In this document: positions 23,890 to 34,219 of the stretch, piece after piece
Layout of the letters: every line of letters begins with the position of its first letter
Position numbering within the stretch: the stretch's first letter is position 1
From: Haemaphysalis longicornis
Lineage: Eukaryota; Arthropoda; Arachnida; Ixodida; Ixodidae
Assembly (NCBI GenBank): GCA_013339765.2
Contig: CM023450.1
Coordinates: 186,634,188-186,698,187 of the forward strand
Direction of reading: 5' to 3'
Length of the DNA: 64,000 nucleotides
Position numbers and translations under genes: made by a program
The notes under the pieces: generated by a model
Seen by the model: only the letters and a program-made list of their open reading frames with translations
The model's database searches: none
Told to the model about the DNA's origin: nothing

Positions 23890-24380
23890 ATTAGAAAAAC
23901 GTTATTTTTTTGTTTGGTGTTAATGTTACAGCAATGTTCTTAATGTCATTTAAAAAAAAGTTTAAGTAATGATATCAAAAAGGTTACATTAATGTTTTGG
24001 AAAACGTTATTTAGACGTTCAGAAAACATTTTTACAACATATTACTAATGTTTGGGTTACATTTCCCCAGCGTTGCCGCGAACAAGCTAATAACGTTCTA
24101 AAAACATTTAAAAACAATGAAAACGTTACATGACAGTTCGCCAAACGTTATGCGAACAGTAAGAAAGCATTTCGACAACATATTAATTATGTTGGATTTA
24201 CATTTACCTAATGTTGCAGCAAACACGCTTGAAATAATTTTTTAACGATGCAAAAACCTTTCAGAATGTAGACCAGGAACGTTACAGCGACGTTTTGCCA
24301 AACGTTGTGTGGAATTTATTTCTGCAACATATACATTATGTTTGTGTTAACAATACGTCTTAAAACGTTGAGCATTGTTT
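23890..24380. repeat. Degenerate AACGTT-rich tandem repeat, unit about 145 bp
   Basis: The segment ACAACATATTACTAATGTTT near 24036 recurs as ACAACATATTAATTATGTTG near 24176 and GCAACATATACATTATGTTT near 24327. These are spaced about 140-150 bases apart, with AACGTTA-type motifs between them. I count roughly three diverged units. Confidence 0.6.
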
Positions 24381-24724
24381 CTATTATCCCCGTATAGCGG
24401 TTGCGATATATTGTAAAGCATTTTTAAAATAACAAGGAAAAGTGAAATTTCAAATAAAATGTTATTTCATTTTGCATGGTTACATATTATATTTTTTAAT
24501 TTACACTACTTATCCAGTGCTTCAGTATCAGGTGTTGCTGTCAAGCCATTACAGTTGCTGTGAAGGAGAGGCTATGGATAGCATACTTAGGAAGAGATTT
24601 CATCCAGAGGCTGGCTGCTTCTGTGTGGGAAAAAAAAGCAAACATTTCCTACTTTAGTACGCTTCAGCAGTAGGCTGTTTTTGCGCGAAAAAAGTAGTTG
24701 CGGCCTAAGGATTTGTTTAGTTAA

Positions 24725-24768
24725 CTAGCGCGCGCACGCACACACACATGCATGCACACGCACACACC
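24725..24768. repeat. CA/GC microsatellite
   Basis: An alternating purine-pyrimidine run (GCGCGCGCACGCACACACAC and onward), a simple repeat capable of Z-DNA formation. Confidence 0.85.
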
Positions 24769-24769
24769 A

Positions 24770-25300
24770 AGTGGAAAGTAAACCAACAAGCAGCTACGCA
24801 GCCACTCGAGCTAATCATGTGACCAGAAGAAAGCAGGCGCCAAAATCTTGGGTCACCTGACTCCCAATTCGAACTCTCGAGTCAGTTCCCTAGAGACGTT
24901 AGTCGACTCTCCGCCAAAGTTGTTCGCTAGCGGAGTTTTATGTCTTCTGCATGGTTCATATATTTTTATTGGGCAGAGATTAGGATGAAAATCATTTAAA
25001 ATATATAAATGCCCTATTAAATTTTGAGATTATCAGTTTATTGGTTACCTTGTGGGTTGCGGTAAGCCGATCGAATATTGGCAAAGCGGAGCCAGTCACG
25101 AAAGATGTGGCCCGCTATCGACTGTGGCCTGGGTCACACCCGCAGCAGCTGGAAGCATAGGGCGCGACTAGTTATAGGCTGCATGGCAATTTATAAATTC
25201 AACTACTAAAAGAAATCAAAATACACTCGCAGAAATTTTGTACACTCACCAAATACTAGGGAACGGAGTCTAAGCCTCTCGGACCTTTTTCTTCTTTTCT
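24770..25300. other. No gene recognised
   Basis: Nothing recognisable was seen here: no repeat pair, no splice series and no conserved frame. Confidence 0.4.
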
Positions 25301-25304
25301 TCCC

Positions 25305-25741
25305 GTCCAACTGTATATATTGCCGCGAACCATGCTTAGGGGTTTGTTTATTTGTGTTTTGCTCTTACCGCCCGGCTGCGCCGGTCTGTGTTATCTGTGT
25401 GCCAAGGGAAGCGCGTGTTCCATCCTTTCTTTCTGTGCCGCATGTGTTATCTCTTCTGATATAGAGGGCATTCCGATCTAACGTGAACAGCCTAGAATAA
25501 TCTTATTGGATCTACAATGTTCTAGACGTGAATCGACAGTTCGAGAACCACGCGCGCCGAAAGATAAAAGCCCGCAGAGCAGACGCCGGGGTATTCGACT
25601 CTCGACGCTCGACTACGCACGTCACTTTCTTGACTGCTGTTTCGCCGCCTTTGTATTCTTTGAGTTGTTAGGGGAGCACAAGTTCGCTCCGATAAACTTA
25701 TTTTCTTTGTAGACAACTGCGCCGTCTTTGGCTTCGTGACA
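25305..25741 (+). repeat. Possible solo LTR
   Basis: The stretch has an LTR-like order: a GATAAAAGCCCGCAGAGCAG promoter-like box, a pyrimidine-rich region with GATAAACTTATTTTC, and an end reading TTCGTGACAATA. No second copy is present in the window to define the ends, so this rests on appearance only. Confidence 0.25.
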
Positions 25742-25744
25742 ATA

Positions 25745-26945
25745 TGACATGCTACCTCAAGGGAAACAACCAATCTGAAAATTCGCTTGGTTGCCGACGC
25801 GACGTTTGCTGACGCGACTGACGAGCACGTCAGTCCGGCAGATCTTTCCCTAAAAAAGAGCACAAAACGTGCTACAGAGGAATTACAGATTGTCACAAAA
25901 AAGAGCACACCCATTAAACAGGAATGTGTATGACGGTCCAGGTTTACTTACATAATAAATGGAACCAAAGCGGGGACTCATAAACGAACAACTACGATTC
26001 TAGTCTTTATCAGCACTGAAAAGAGTTGTTTTACATGTTTTAGTACGTGTTTGGAACGGGCTAGCGGAAAGAAAGGAGGAAGAATTAGAGCATTTTACAA
26101 CAGCCCCGGCATTCTTTCTTTCTTTTTTTTTTATTGCACGAACGCAGGAAGGTTCAGTTTTTCAGTCTAAGCCATGCGCATCATTGCAGCCACTAAAGTT
26201 AGCGCTCACTTTAACCATGATGTTTATTTTTTTCACTCTCGCATTGTTACCTCGTCATATGATACGCACTATGTTATTCATCACTGCTGCCTAACAAAGC
26301 ATTTACAGGCTTTGTCAAAAGTTCGGTAGTGCTCCTGGAACCACGGAAGTAAAATCTTTTCATTCAAGCTGTTCGAAACCACACCATCGATGGACAGTAC
26401 TAGAACTAGCCTTTTTGTTCGAAGCATGTCGGTTTTATTTCGGCGAACGACGGCTGTGCGTGATCGATACGGCCCCAATGAAGGCGTGTTGGTTCCAAAC
26501 TTATCATAAAAAAAAATTCTGTATGCAGAGGAACCTCTTCTAGGCGGAACGGCTCCCTAATTTAGCGGGAGCGGGCAATCGCTAGCATGACCAAGTACCT
26601 CCCACACCTCCTACCCCGCTCCCCTTTTCCCCTTCGGATCTTTATCTGCTAAGGTGAAAGTAGCACCTGTCCTGGTCATTCCACCTCCTGTTGTGCTGTG
26701 CATTTTCGATTTAATTCGCTTTTCAATTTTGATTCGCCAAACCATGCAGCTAGCCATTTGCACAATTGAGCAATATTTACTTACCAATTTCTATAGGGTC
26801 TCGGGATTGGCCTCATCGTCGATGAACTCCGCGGCTGTTTCAGTTTGATGGAAACCATAGCCTGATACATGGACCCGACGAGGGAGGGTCGAGTCGACTG
26901 GCGGGTTCTGGCGACCGCTCAGAGTCGAGGCGAGGGGGCCGGGGG
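25745..26945. other. No gene recognised
   Basis: I see a few short frames, including a 65-codon minus frame at 26281-26478 with no recognised motif. There are no splice pairs. Confidence 0.4.
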
Positions 26946-26949
26946 ATTA

Positions 26950-27451
26950 CCGTATTTTTACGATTCTAGCGCGCACCTTCTTTTGCTAAAAGGTAACCTC
27001 AAACTTTCTGTGCGCGTTACGATCGGGCTCTAAACCGAAACAGGTTTTAAATCGGCCAGCAACATTGCCATAGGCACGAGGTCCTCCCAAACTCCAACTC
27101 AATCCAATAAAAAAATCCTTCAACACCACGTGAGTGAGTTTCGGCGCACTCACTCCTGAATGGCATACCTTGGTCAGCTGTCAACACACTTGAAATCGCA
27201 AACAGCTTCAATGTTTCCAACTATAGTTTTATTCCCTGCAGGAGCTGGATAAGCAAATTTACGAAGCACAATTTATTTTTGGCTGCCACAGTTGCACGCG
27301 CAAAATGAAATCTCCTTCTTCTAGGTAAGTATAGTGCCATGTATTTTACATCTGAGCTGTAAAACTGACGTCCAATTATTTTTTCGGATTTTCCTGCGCG
27401 AACCTACCCGCGCGGTACAATCGGTGGCGCGTTATAATCGTGCAAATACCG
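26950..27451. mobile_element. TIR MITE, CCGTATTTnnACGATT type
   Basis: The left end CCGTATTTTTACGATTCTAG followed by CGCGC matches the reverse complement of the right end (CGGTATTTGCACGATTATAA followed by CGCGC). TA dinucleotides flank it at 26948-26949 and 27452-27453. The element is 502 bases with no coding potential, consistent with a Tc1/mariner-pogo-type MITE. Confidence 0.75.
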
Positions 27452-27454
27452 TAT

Positions 27455-28110
27455 TCAGCTCCTCACGGCCCGCCGACTCAGCCCTACGAGCGCGTCAACC
27501 CACCCCCTGCCTGCGAGTTGAACGGACTCGCCCCGACGGCTTTTCGACCTCACCGCGTCCGCTTATACATGAGTGCGTCGAGTCCAAAAAACCTGTTTAT
27601 TTACACTCAACGCGCCCTCGTCGGGTCAATGTAAACGGGGCTTCACACGGTCAATTAATCTCCGGCGGCATGCCACTCACAAAGGGGCACAACGCACGCC
27701 TTTGGCGTCCCGTCCCGTGGGCTGAGTTTACCCGAGGGCGCCATCGCTTTTGGAGCTGCACCTTTCCGCTTCACAGGCGACGTACTAGGCATAACAGGCA
27801 GCACGGCGCGGGCCGGAAAAATTTCGGGGGGGGGGGGGGGGGGGTGCTGGTCAGCCCCCTCCCCCCCCACCCCCCCCCACCCCTGGCTACGCCACTGGAT
27901 CGAACGTGAACATTTACAACTGCTCTGTTACCGGTAATTCCGTTTTCGCATTGGCGTGATTTTGGTTGTGCAATCACTGCACGGAGGGCTAGCCCGTGGT
28001 TCGCGGCAGTATACAGAACGCTTCATTCGCAAATGCCGTAGTTCGAACTCTGCGCTAGCGTCCTTGTATTCACTTAACAAAACTTGTTGAGCTTGTTGGT
28101 ATTGGAAAGA
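27455..28110. other. No gene recognised; contains poly-G hairpin
   Basis: CG-rich at the left, then a poly-G run (27828-27843) followed by poly-C (27863-27880) and CCCTGGCTACGCCACTGG, a tail sequence I recall from many arthropod repeats. No gene is evident. Confidence 0.4.
27828..27899. repeat. Poly-G/poly-C hairpin with repeat-tail sequence
   Basis: A run of 16 or more G, a short loop and then C-runs can fold back on itself. It is followed by GGCTACGCCACTGG. Probably the end of an unidentified repeat. Confidence 0.5.
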
Positions 28111-28114
28111 GTAA

Positions 28115-28222
28115 AAGGGGGCGCTAAGCAGACGAAGACGAAGACACAAACACCACATACAGGCGCCATGTGGTGGTGTTTGTTTCTTACTTCGTCTTCG
28201 TCTGCTTAGCGCCCCCTTTTAG
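28115..28222. repeat. Near-perfect 108-bp palindrome
   Basis: Left arm TAAAAGGGGGCGCTAAGCAG followed by ACGAAGACGAAG; right arm CTTCGTCTTCGT followed by CTGCTTAGCGCCCCCTTTTA. The centre also pairs partly (AACACCACATA/TGTGGTGGTGTT). The motif GTCCTTGTATTC occurs on both sides (about 28050 and 28223), possibly a target-site duplication of a larger insertion. Confidence 0.65.
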
Positions 28223-28314
28223 TCCTTGTATTCGCCTTTCTTACGCTGTGTGCGAATCATTGGCCGCGTTCAGCCTGTGCCCGCTCTCGTTTACCCTTAG
28301 GAGTCAGTAGAAAG

Positions 28315-28823
28315 TAGGGTTGCCACCGTTCCCCGACAAAAAAAACCGGCCCTTCGGGAAGGGGGGGGGGGACATGTTTCATTTGTGTTGAAAAATGGCG
28401 CCATGTTTTTCACATGCAGTGCCATTTATTGTAGTCTTTTAGTACAAACCAACGTAACGTTTGTACTGAAAGCGATTGAGAGCTTGGTTATGCTCTGTAT
28501 GTGCTTCCCTGAAAAAGTAACCGCAATTGCTGACCGCGGCAGCCGCATTTCGTTGTTTTGTTCCTCCCTTAGGCCCCCTCCATCTCAGGCAGCACGCTCT
28601 CCCGCGTATTTTCTCGGCTCGCGTTTCTTTGCGCAGCTTGTCGACACATATTTATCGTCGAAGTTGTTCAGTTGACGCTTATAAAACACCAAAACGAACA
28701 TAATCACGGCACGAGGGCCAAAAAACCGGCCAATGACGGCCGGTTTTAAGTATAGACCGGCAACCGGCCCGCTGTTTAAAAAACTGGTCTGGCCGGTCCA
28801 AAACCGGGCGGGTGGCAACCCTA
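28315..28823. mobile_element. hAT-type MITE with 8-bp target duplication
   Basis: The left terminus TAGGGTTGCCACC and the right terminus GGTGGCAACCCTA are perfect inverted repeats. The octamer GTAGAAAG is present at 28307-28314 and again at 28824-28831. An 8-bp duplication is the hAT signature. The interior has ACCGGCC-rich inverted segments and no coding potential. It interrupts the 3' flank of unit A and so postdates it. Confidence 0.85.
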
Positions 28824-29306
28824 GTAGAAAGGTCCACAAATGTGGTGGTAATGTTGAACAGGGCGCAGGCGTGTCGCACACAGCAAGCATGTAGCTGCGC
28901 CCGCAGAATGTGCGCTGTACACACGTTTCGAAAGCCGTGCGTTTTCGCGGAGAGCACACGGTGATGAGAAGACAAGGATGCAGTCCACTACAGGGGCGGT
29001 GTTGCACAGTGGTCGTGTACGCCCGATCGGCCAAGGCCACCGTACAACCTAGACGATTTCGTTATCGGCGTCCGTGCCGTCGGCAGGTCGCTTACGACAT
29101 GGGAGGATATTTCCACCTCGTTCCAGTGTTTGGTGGGGAGAAAACCTACCTGAGGGAGAAAACTTGGGGAAGCAAACTCTCCTGGCTGGTGGAGAAAACC
29201 CACGATTTTCTCCCCTTTTCTCCCCTTTTTTTCTTGGCTTGCATGACTTGGATGTCTTGGATGTCTATTTCTTTCATAATGCTTCGCCTCTGTACGAGCA
29301 TAAGTT

Positions 29307-29545
29307 GATTGATTTATTGTAGGGTTTAACGCGCCGACGCAACGCAGGCGATGAGGCGCGCCGTAGTGGAGGGCTCCGGAATAATTTTGGCCACCTAGGG
29401 ATCTTTAACGTGCGCCGAAATCTCGAACACACGGGCGTTTTTGCTTTTCGCCTCCATCAGAAAAGCGGCCGCCGCGGCCGGGAATCGAACCCGCGACCTC
29501 GTGCTCAGCAGCGCAACGCCTTAGCCACTGAGCCATCGCGGCGGG
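29307..29545 (-). mobile_element. tRNA-derived SINE (Ruka-like)
   Basis: On minus, a CCCGCCGCGATGGCTCAGTG head with tRNA A-box and B-box (GGTTCGATTCC) is followed by CTGATGGAGGCGAAAAGCAA, a conserved body and a TCAATCAA-type tail. Perfect 14-bp target duplications TACGAGCATAAGTT lie at 29293-29306 and 29546-29559. Length is 239 bases, the same as the copy at 48765-49003. Confidence 0.88.
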
Positions 29546-29569
29546 TACGAGCATAAGTTACGATTTTTG

Positions 29570-30915
29570 CAGTACTTAGTCCGCAGTACTTGTCACACTG
29601 ATTGCCTGGTATGAGTTGCCTGGTGGAGTGTCTTGGAGGCCGCCGATAGCAGCGCGGAACATGGCAGTCCCTGCGTAGTGGCCGGCGGTCGGGCAGCGCA
29701 GGCCCTGCATGGGATGGCCGGGGGCAATGACGGTTACCAGTTCACCTGCGACTCGGATTTGGTGGGGCAGGTCGTCAACCTTCAATTCGGTACTTCAGCT
29801 GGAGAAGCACGGTGCGGGTGGTGGCAGCTTTGTCGTGCGCACTTTGTACGCCCCAGCGTTCGCAGCTTACTTCATTCACTTTTAGATGCAGAGCATCTGA
29901 TTCACTCGCCTTGTCCCTCCGGCGTCGTCGTCGTTGTCGTCGTCGGCGTTGTCCACTCCTCCCCCATTCTCCCCGCCGCGCCAGCTGCGCTCTCCGCCGC
30001 TCACCCCCTCTCCTCTCCGATAGCGAACACTCTCTCGCGTGGGACATTGGATTGGATTCGATTAAATTGGATTGGATTGGCTTGGCTTGGCTTGGCTTGG
30101 AATGGATTTGGATTGGATTTGGATTGGATTGGATTAAATTGGATTGTGTTGGATTGTGTTGCGTCATAGCCGCGGCACGTTGCGTCATAGCCGCGGCAGA
30201 CGCGCTGGGGCCGGCGCATGTGCAGTACTCTCTCTTCCGCGGTTTCCTCTCCTTCGGGCACGCTGCACATATAACCGGTGTGCCGTTCTCCGGCGAAGCA
30301 GCATCCACGCTTGGCTCAAACACCTAGAGTCCACGCCGCTTTACAAGTACGCCAACGTCGTCATCGACTGGGACCGGCTTACACAGTCCCCTCAACGTTA
30401 TGCGCGCTATAAAACGCGGTCCCTTCGCCGCTCCGCCTATGCCTCGCATCTACACAGGGGTTCCCGCGAGGGGAGGTGGGAGTTCTTTTCTCTATGACCG
30501 CAAACACCGTCCGAATGTTTTCTACTGCAATACCGTACAGCAGTCAGTGAAGCTTCAATTTCCCCTCGTGTTCATGCGGGTCTATGACAGCATCCTCCCT
30601 TCCTCGGCAGTTCTCCTGTCGCAAGCATCTATGTTGTCGCTTCGTGGCTATTAGACGTAGCAGCCCAGATGTTGTTTATCTGATTTTCTCTGAAGGCAAA
30701 TACCTCGCTAAGTATACCAGATTTGGGATACGTATCTCCGAAATTTTCGATTCGAAAAGGTCGAGGTCGCACGTCAAGGCGAAGAAAGAACTGTTCAAAA
30801 CGATGCGCCCGGCTGGCGGAGCTGGCAAAACAATCTGGTACTCGTCGTTATCATTCCCATCGATCCTGTTCCCGCAGGTAGGCTGCGCCGCAGATGCCGC
30901 CCCTTGGGAGCTCAT
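29570..30915 (-). pseudogene. CCHC zinc-knuckle gag-like protein, unit A copy
   Basis: Read on minus: an N-terminal part with GRIVLNSSFFALTCDLDLFE and FESKISEIRIP, then HRCLRQENCRGREDAVIDPH, and after the inserted repeat (29884-30480) KVDDLPHQIRVAGELVTVIA with a decayed zinc knuckle (LRCPTAGHYAG). It aligns with the better copy at 61740-62560. The family is the gag-like, nucleic-acid-binding type carried by many tick retroelements; I do not recognise its exact parent. Stops, frameshifts and the insertion make it a pseudogene. It lies downstream of the B56 pseudogene on the same strand. Confidence 0.65.
29884..30480 (+). repeat. Repeat-B copy with TTGGATTGGATT core
   Basis: This copy begins GATGCAGAGCATCTGATTCA, contains a run of TTGGATTGGATT and TTGGCTTGGC pentamers (30045-30165), and ends GCGAGGGGAGGTGGGA. 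A shorter inverted copy is at 40181-40560. In unit B the corresponding place is uninterrupted, so this is an insertion into the gag-like pseudogene. Its origin is unknown; no coding potential is evident. Confidence 0.7.
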
Positions 30916-32548
30916 TGAAGAAGAAGAAGTTTATTGTAAAAGAGGAAGGTTACATGTGAAGATATATCCAGACGAGGGTCCCATAGTTTATACTGCAACC
31001 GGGACCCTCGATACATAATACATAGAAAAATTTACAATGAAAGCAGCTAAAGACAATTTAAATAATCACAAGTCTCAGAGTTGCACTAACAGAGCCAAAA
31101 TGACAACAGAGCAATGTAAACCAAGAACTGATGTAACATTACCAGACAGACTAAATTAAAAAGAAAAGAACGAGAAGAAAAGAAAAAAAAAAGGATGGAA
31201 CGAAGAAAAAAAAAGGAAAATAGGAAAAAACTGGACACACTACACTGTATTGTATTTCAAATCTCACAATTTAAAAGCAAAACACAGTTTCAGAATGTGC
31301 AGGAAAAACGAATAGACGAAACAGTTGCGTTTAAGCGAAATCTCTAAAGAATTTATGCCAAGAGAGGACAAAAACTAACGCAGTTCAAAGGGCGAGTATT
31401 GCGCACGTTTAAAAGAAAGTGGGATGAAAAAAAATGAGCAAAGTGAATTGGAATGTAGCCGACACTGAAGAAAAAAAAATGTATCCCAGTAGCAATACAA
31501 AACCAGCAAACACACACATATTCAATAAAACCGCGAACACCAGCAACAACACAAAAAAAGATAACACACTTAAAATTACACATTCGTACAACTACTGTGA
31601 ACGAATCAAAACTGCAAAAAGAAATTCTTTAAGTTGCTTTTTAAATAGCGATAAAGAAGAAAGTGACTTAATTGCATCCGGCAGACTATTCCAGCTTGAA
31701 ATAGCGGAAAAATGCGAAGTCATTTCGCCATAATTTGTTGAAACTGAAGGAAGCAAGTAATTGTAGTTTGCAGCGAATCTGGTTTGGGTTGGTATTAGTA
31801 AGACAACTTAACTCAATAAAGTGGAAAAGAAGTTGATTAGTCAGCAGTTTGAACAATAAAGTAATAATGTTATATTGGAATAGTTTGCGAACTGATAACA
31901 CGTTATTTTGAGCAAGAGAAGTGTGCTAGCGCTGGAATAGAAGGAGCTATTTGTGATTATGCGGATGGCTTGGTTCTGGATATGTTGGACGTATGTAATG
32001 TGACATTATACGTATTACCCCACGCAACAATTCCATATATCAAATGACTGTGAATAAATGCAAAATACAAAGATAGAAGCGCGTGACGTGGAAAAAACTG
32101 ACGAGCCTTAATTAGGGCTCTAATGCCATATGCAGTTTTCGTCTTAAGTAATTGAAGTGATTGCGAAAATTTGAGATGAGAATCAAGGTGAACGCCAAGA
32201 AAAATGACATGGTCAGAGACATGAATAGTGTCGGTACCCAGATTTATCGCCGGTTTAAAAGGAGACGCGCTTTCTGTTCCGATCTAAATAACATAAATTT
32301 AGTTTTTTGAGGGATTTTAATTAGGTGATTCTTGTGACACCATCCATGGCTTTTTTAAAACACCATTTAGCAATGAAACAAGGCGGTAGCGATTTGTGGG
32401 CACAAGATAATGGGGTGTCGTCGCTAAAGAACAAATGATCTGATTGAAGATGATCACGATGTCATTAATATAAATTATAAACAATAAGGGGCCAATAATT
32501 GACCCTTGAGGGACCCCTTGATTTATAATTTTGGTATCAGATGAATGT
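30916..32548 (-). mobile_element. 5'-truncated LINE (CR1/L2-like), RT part only
   Basis: On minus the RT palm motif QGVPQGSIIGPLLFIIYIND is at the truncated 5' end. It is followed by FLGVHLDSHLKFSQSLQLLK, HSHLIYGIVAWGNTYN and the C-terminal ISSWNSLPDAIKSLSSLSLF. A short UTR ends TTTTACAATAAACTTCTTCTTC. Multiple frameshifts are present. It is inserted in the gag-like pseudogene of unit A. The 5' junction carries a 72-bp copy of nearby host sequence (see 32549-32620). Confidence 0.75.
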
Positions 32549-32620
32549 TCGTGTTCATGCGGGTCTATGACAGCATCCTCCCTTCCTCGGCAGTTCTCCT
32601 GTCGCAAGCATCTATGTTGT
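32549..32620 (+). repeat. 72-bp copy of 30566-30637 at the LINE 5' junction
   Basis: The run starting TCGTGTTCATGCGGGTCTAT and ending CAAGCATCTATGTTGT is identical to 30566-30637, which lies about 280 bases from the other LINE edge. It is not a normal flanking duplication. It looks like template switching or a local rearrangement during insertion. Confidence 0.8.
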
Positions 32621-33008
32621 GACAATTGTGACATGACACTATCCTTCCACTACCGTGGCCGGAAGTCTTATCTGCGCCATCATTGCGTTGGGGTCTCTCG
32701 GCATTTACTTTGGGTTCGTTCCCCCGGTGCGGGCTTTAGACTTGGGCTCAGTTTAAGTTCACTTTAACTTCAGACTTTGGCGCTCTAGATTTTGGACGAC
32801 GAATATGACCTAACGGGACTCAGCTTTTTCGTGAGGGATTTGTTCCTTGTCGTCTGCGTTTAGACTTTGACTAGCAGGCTGTTCGCACTTTGATAGTTGA
32901 CGCTTTCTCTGAAGTGGCATTGGAAATTGTTCATTTTTTTTTCGTAAGCAAATCTTCGTGTATCAACCTCTCCGTCGTTAGAATTACGGGATTTGTATTT
33001 TATATATA

Positions 33009-33901
33009 CAGTAGTCCCTCGTTAACTCAAACTCGGGTATCTCGAAATATCGGTCAAATCGGCCCTTTTTCTCGCCTTGCGTTCTCACCCCATAGATTCT
33101 ATTTATTTGCCCCCTTTTATCTTCAAGCGTTTCTTCGGAGAACCACGAATACCTTGAAATGTTAATAGAGAGGACACAAGAGACACTCCCCCGACGTAAG
33201 CTGATAAGATCTCCGTTCGAACACTTAGGTCCACTGCGCACCGAACGCGGTCGTGAAAGCAAATGTTCGCGGAGTGCGCGCTGTATCAAGCCGATGTCCC
33301 CATTAGAGTGATACTGCCCGACGTCTACCCCATATGGCGCAATAGATCATGGGGACGATGAGGACCCTCGATAACTGTCTACAACGGCAGAAACAACATC
33401 ATCCGCTTGTTCAGAAGGAAGAGTGGATGGAGGTGAAAAACAAAACGGCCCGCCTGTCTGAGAATTCGGCGCACTTTAATCCCCAGGTGGCCAAAATCAA
33501 TGCCGAGCCCTCCGCTACGGCGCGCCTCATCGGCTATGAAGAGTCGGCGCATTAAACCCCACAATCAATCAATCAACCAACAAGGAAGAACGCAGCGGTG
33601 GCGAGCTACGATTGTTGCGATACTTTGAGCAGCTAAAGGACGCCTTTCTGGGACCAGACGCGTTCGAGAAACCGGCGAGCGTCACGCGGTTCTTTCTTAC
33701 GGAATAACAACGTTCGCTTTTCATGCGAAGTATTGTGCTTTTATTACGAAAGCTCCCCTGTGAAGTTGAGCTTTTGCTACCAAAACTAGCTCTTATATCA
33801 GTGACCGGGTCACAGATTTCCGGCATTGCGCTCACTGTAAACTCCGTTTATATCGAAATTTGCAGCGGATTTTACGACTTCGAGTTAACGCAGTATTACT
33901 G
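33009..33901. mobile_element. CAGT-type TIR element carrying a SINE segment (unit A)
   Basis: The left end CAGTAGTCCCTCGTTAACTC and the right end GAGTTAACGCAGTATTACTG are inverted repeats flanked by TA (33007-33008, 33902-33903). A SINE-derived segment lies at 33345-33580 in the plus orientation. Copies in unit B (60510-61381) and unit C (from 63536) carry the SINE at the same internal position. No transposase is visible; the termini suggest a pogo/Tigger relative. The right end abuts the B56 3' module. Confidence 0.75.
33345..33580 (+). repeat. SINE-derived segment fixed inside the TIR element
   Basis: The second half (GGCGCACTTTAATCCCCAGG and onward to the CAATCAATCAATCAA tail) matches the body of the Ruka-like SINEs. 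The first half (ACGATGAGGACCCTCGATAA, CTACAACGGCAGAAACAACA) is not the tRNA head of the other copies. It is shared with 60805-61025 (inverted) and 63870-64000. Confidence 0.7.
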
Positions 33902-33903
33902 TA

Positions 33904-34219
33904 TACTTGACACTAGTGTATACACTGCGCCAAAGATGAAAAGAGGCAGCTTTGAGCCCATGCTGTCGCAGAAGCCTACGCGCTACTGTATCCATCTGGC
34001 AACCGAGGATATTATAGTGATAGGCATGGGATATAGCCATGACACATGCTATCATAAGGGCAGAAACGTAGGCTCTTTTATTCAACAGGAAGGGTATACC
34101 ATACCTAACCACCATTTTGTTAGGACTGGAGAAGAAAAATCATTGGAAAAGGACACGTGCCCAGTTCTCACTCTTGCGCGGGGGTAGCTGTAGTGACATT
34201 GGGAAATTTCAGAAACAGC
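33904..34219 (-). repeat. B56-unit 3' module, copy A
   Basis: Starting after the B56 stop on minus, this segment is shared with 51163-51586 and 60091-60509. It includes GTTGAATAAAAGAGCCTACG (a polyadenylation-like AATAAA) and CCAGATGGATACAGTAGCGC, and ends exactly where the TIR element begins. It is probably the 3' UTR of the ancestral B56 copy. Confidence 0.65.

Noticed and set aside
24725..24768. CRISPR-like or other regular array
   Set aside because: It is a plain dinucleotide microsatellite; no spaced direct repeats of CRISPR type occur in the window.
29480..29545. Functional tRNA gene (also at 48765-48835)
   Set aside because: The A-box and B-box are the tRNA-like head of a SINE, followed by the conserved SINE body and flanked by target duplications; the cloverleaf is not complete.
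29633..30323. 170-180 codon frames on both strands around 30 kb
   Set aside because: They arise from the repetitive TTGGATT core of repeat-B and from the antisense strand of the gag-like pseudogene.
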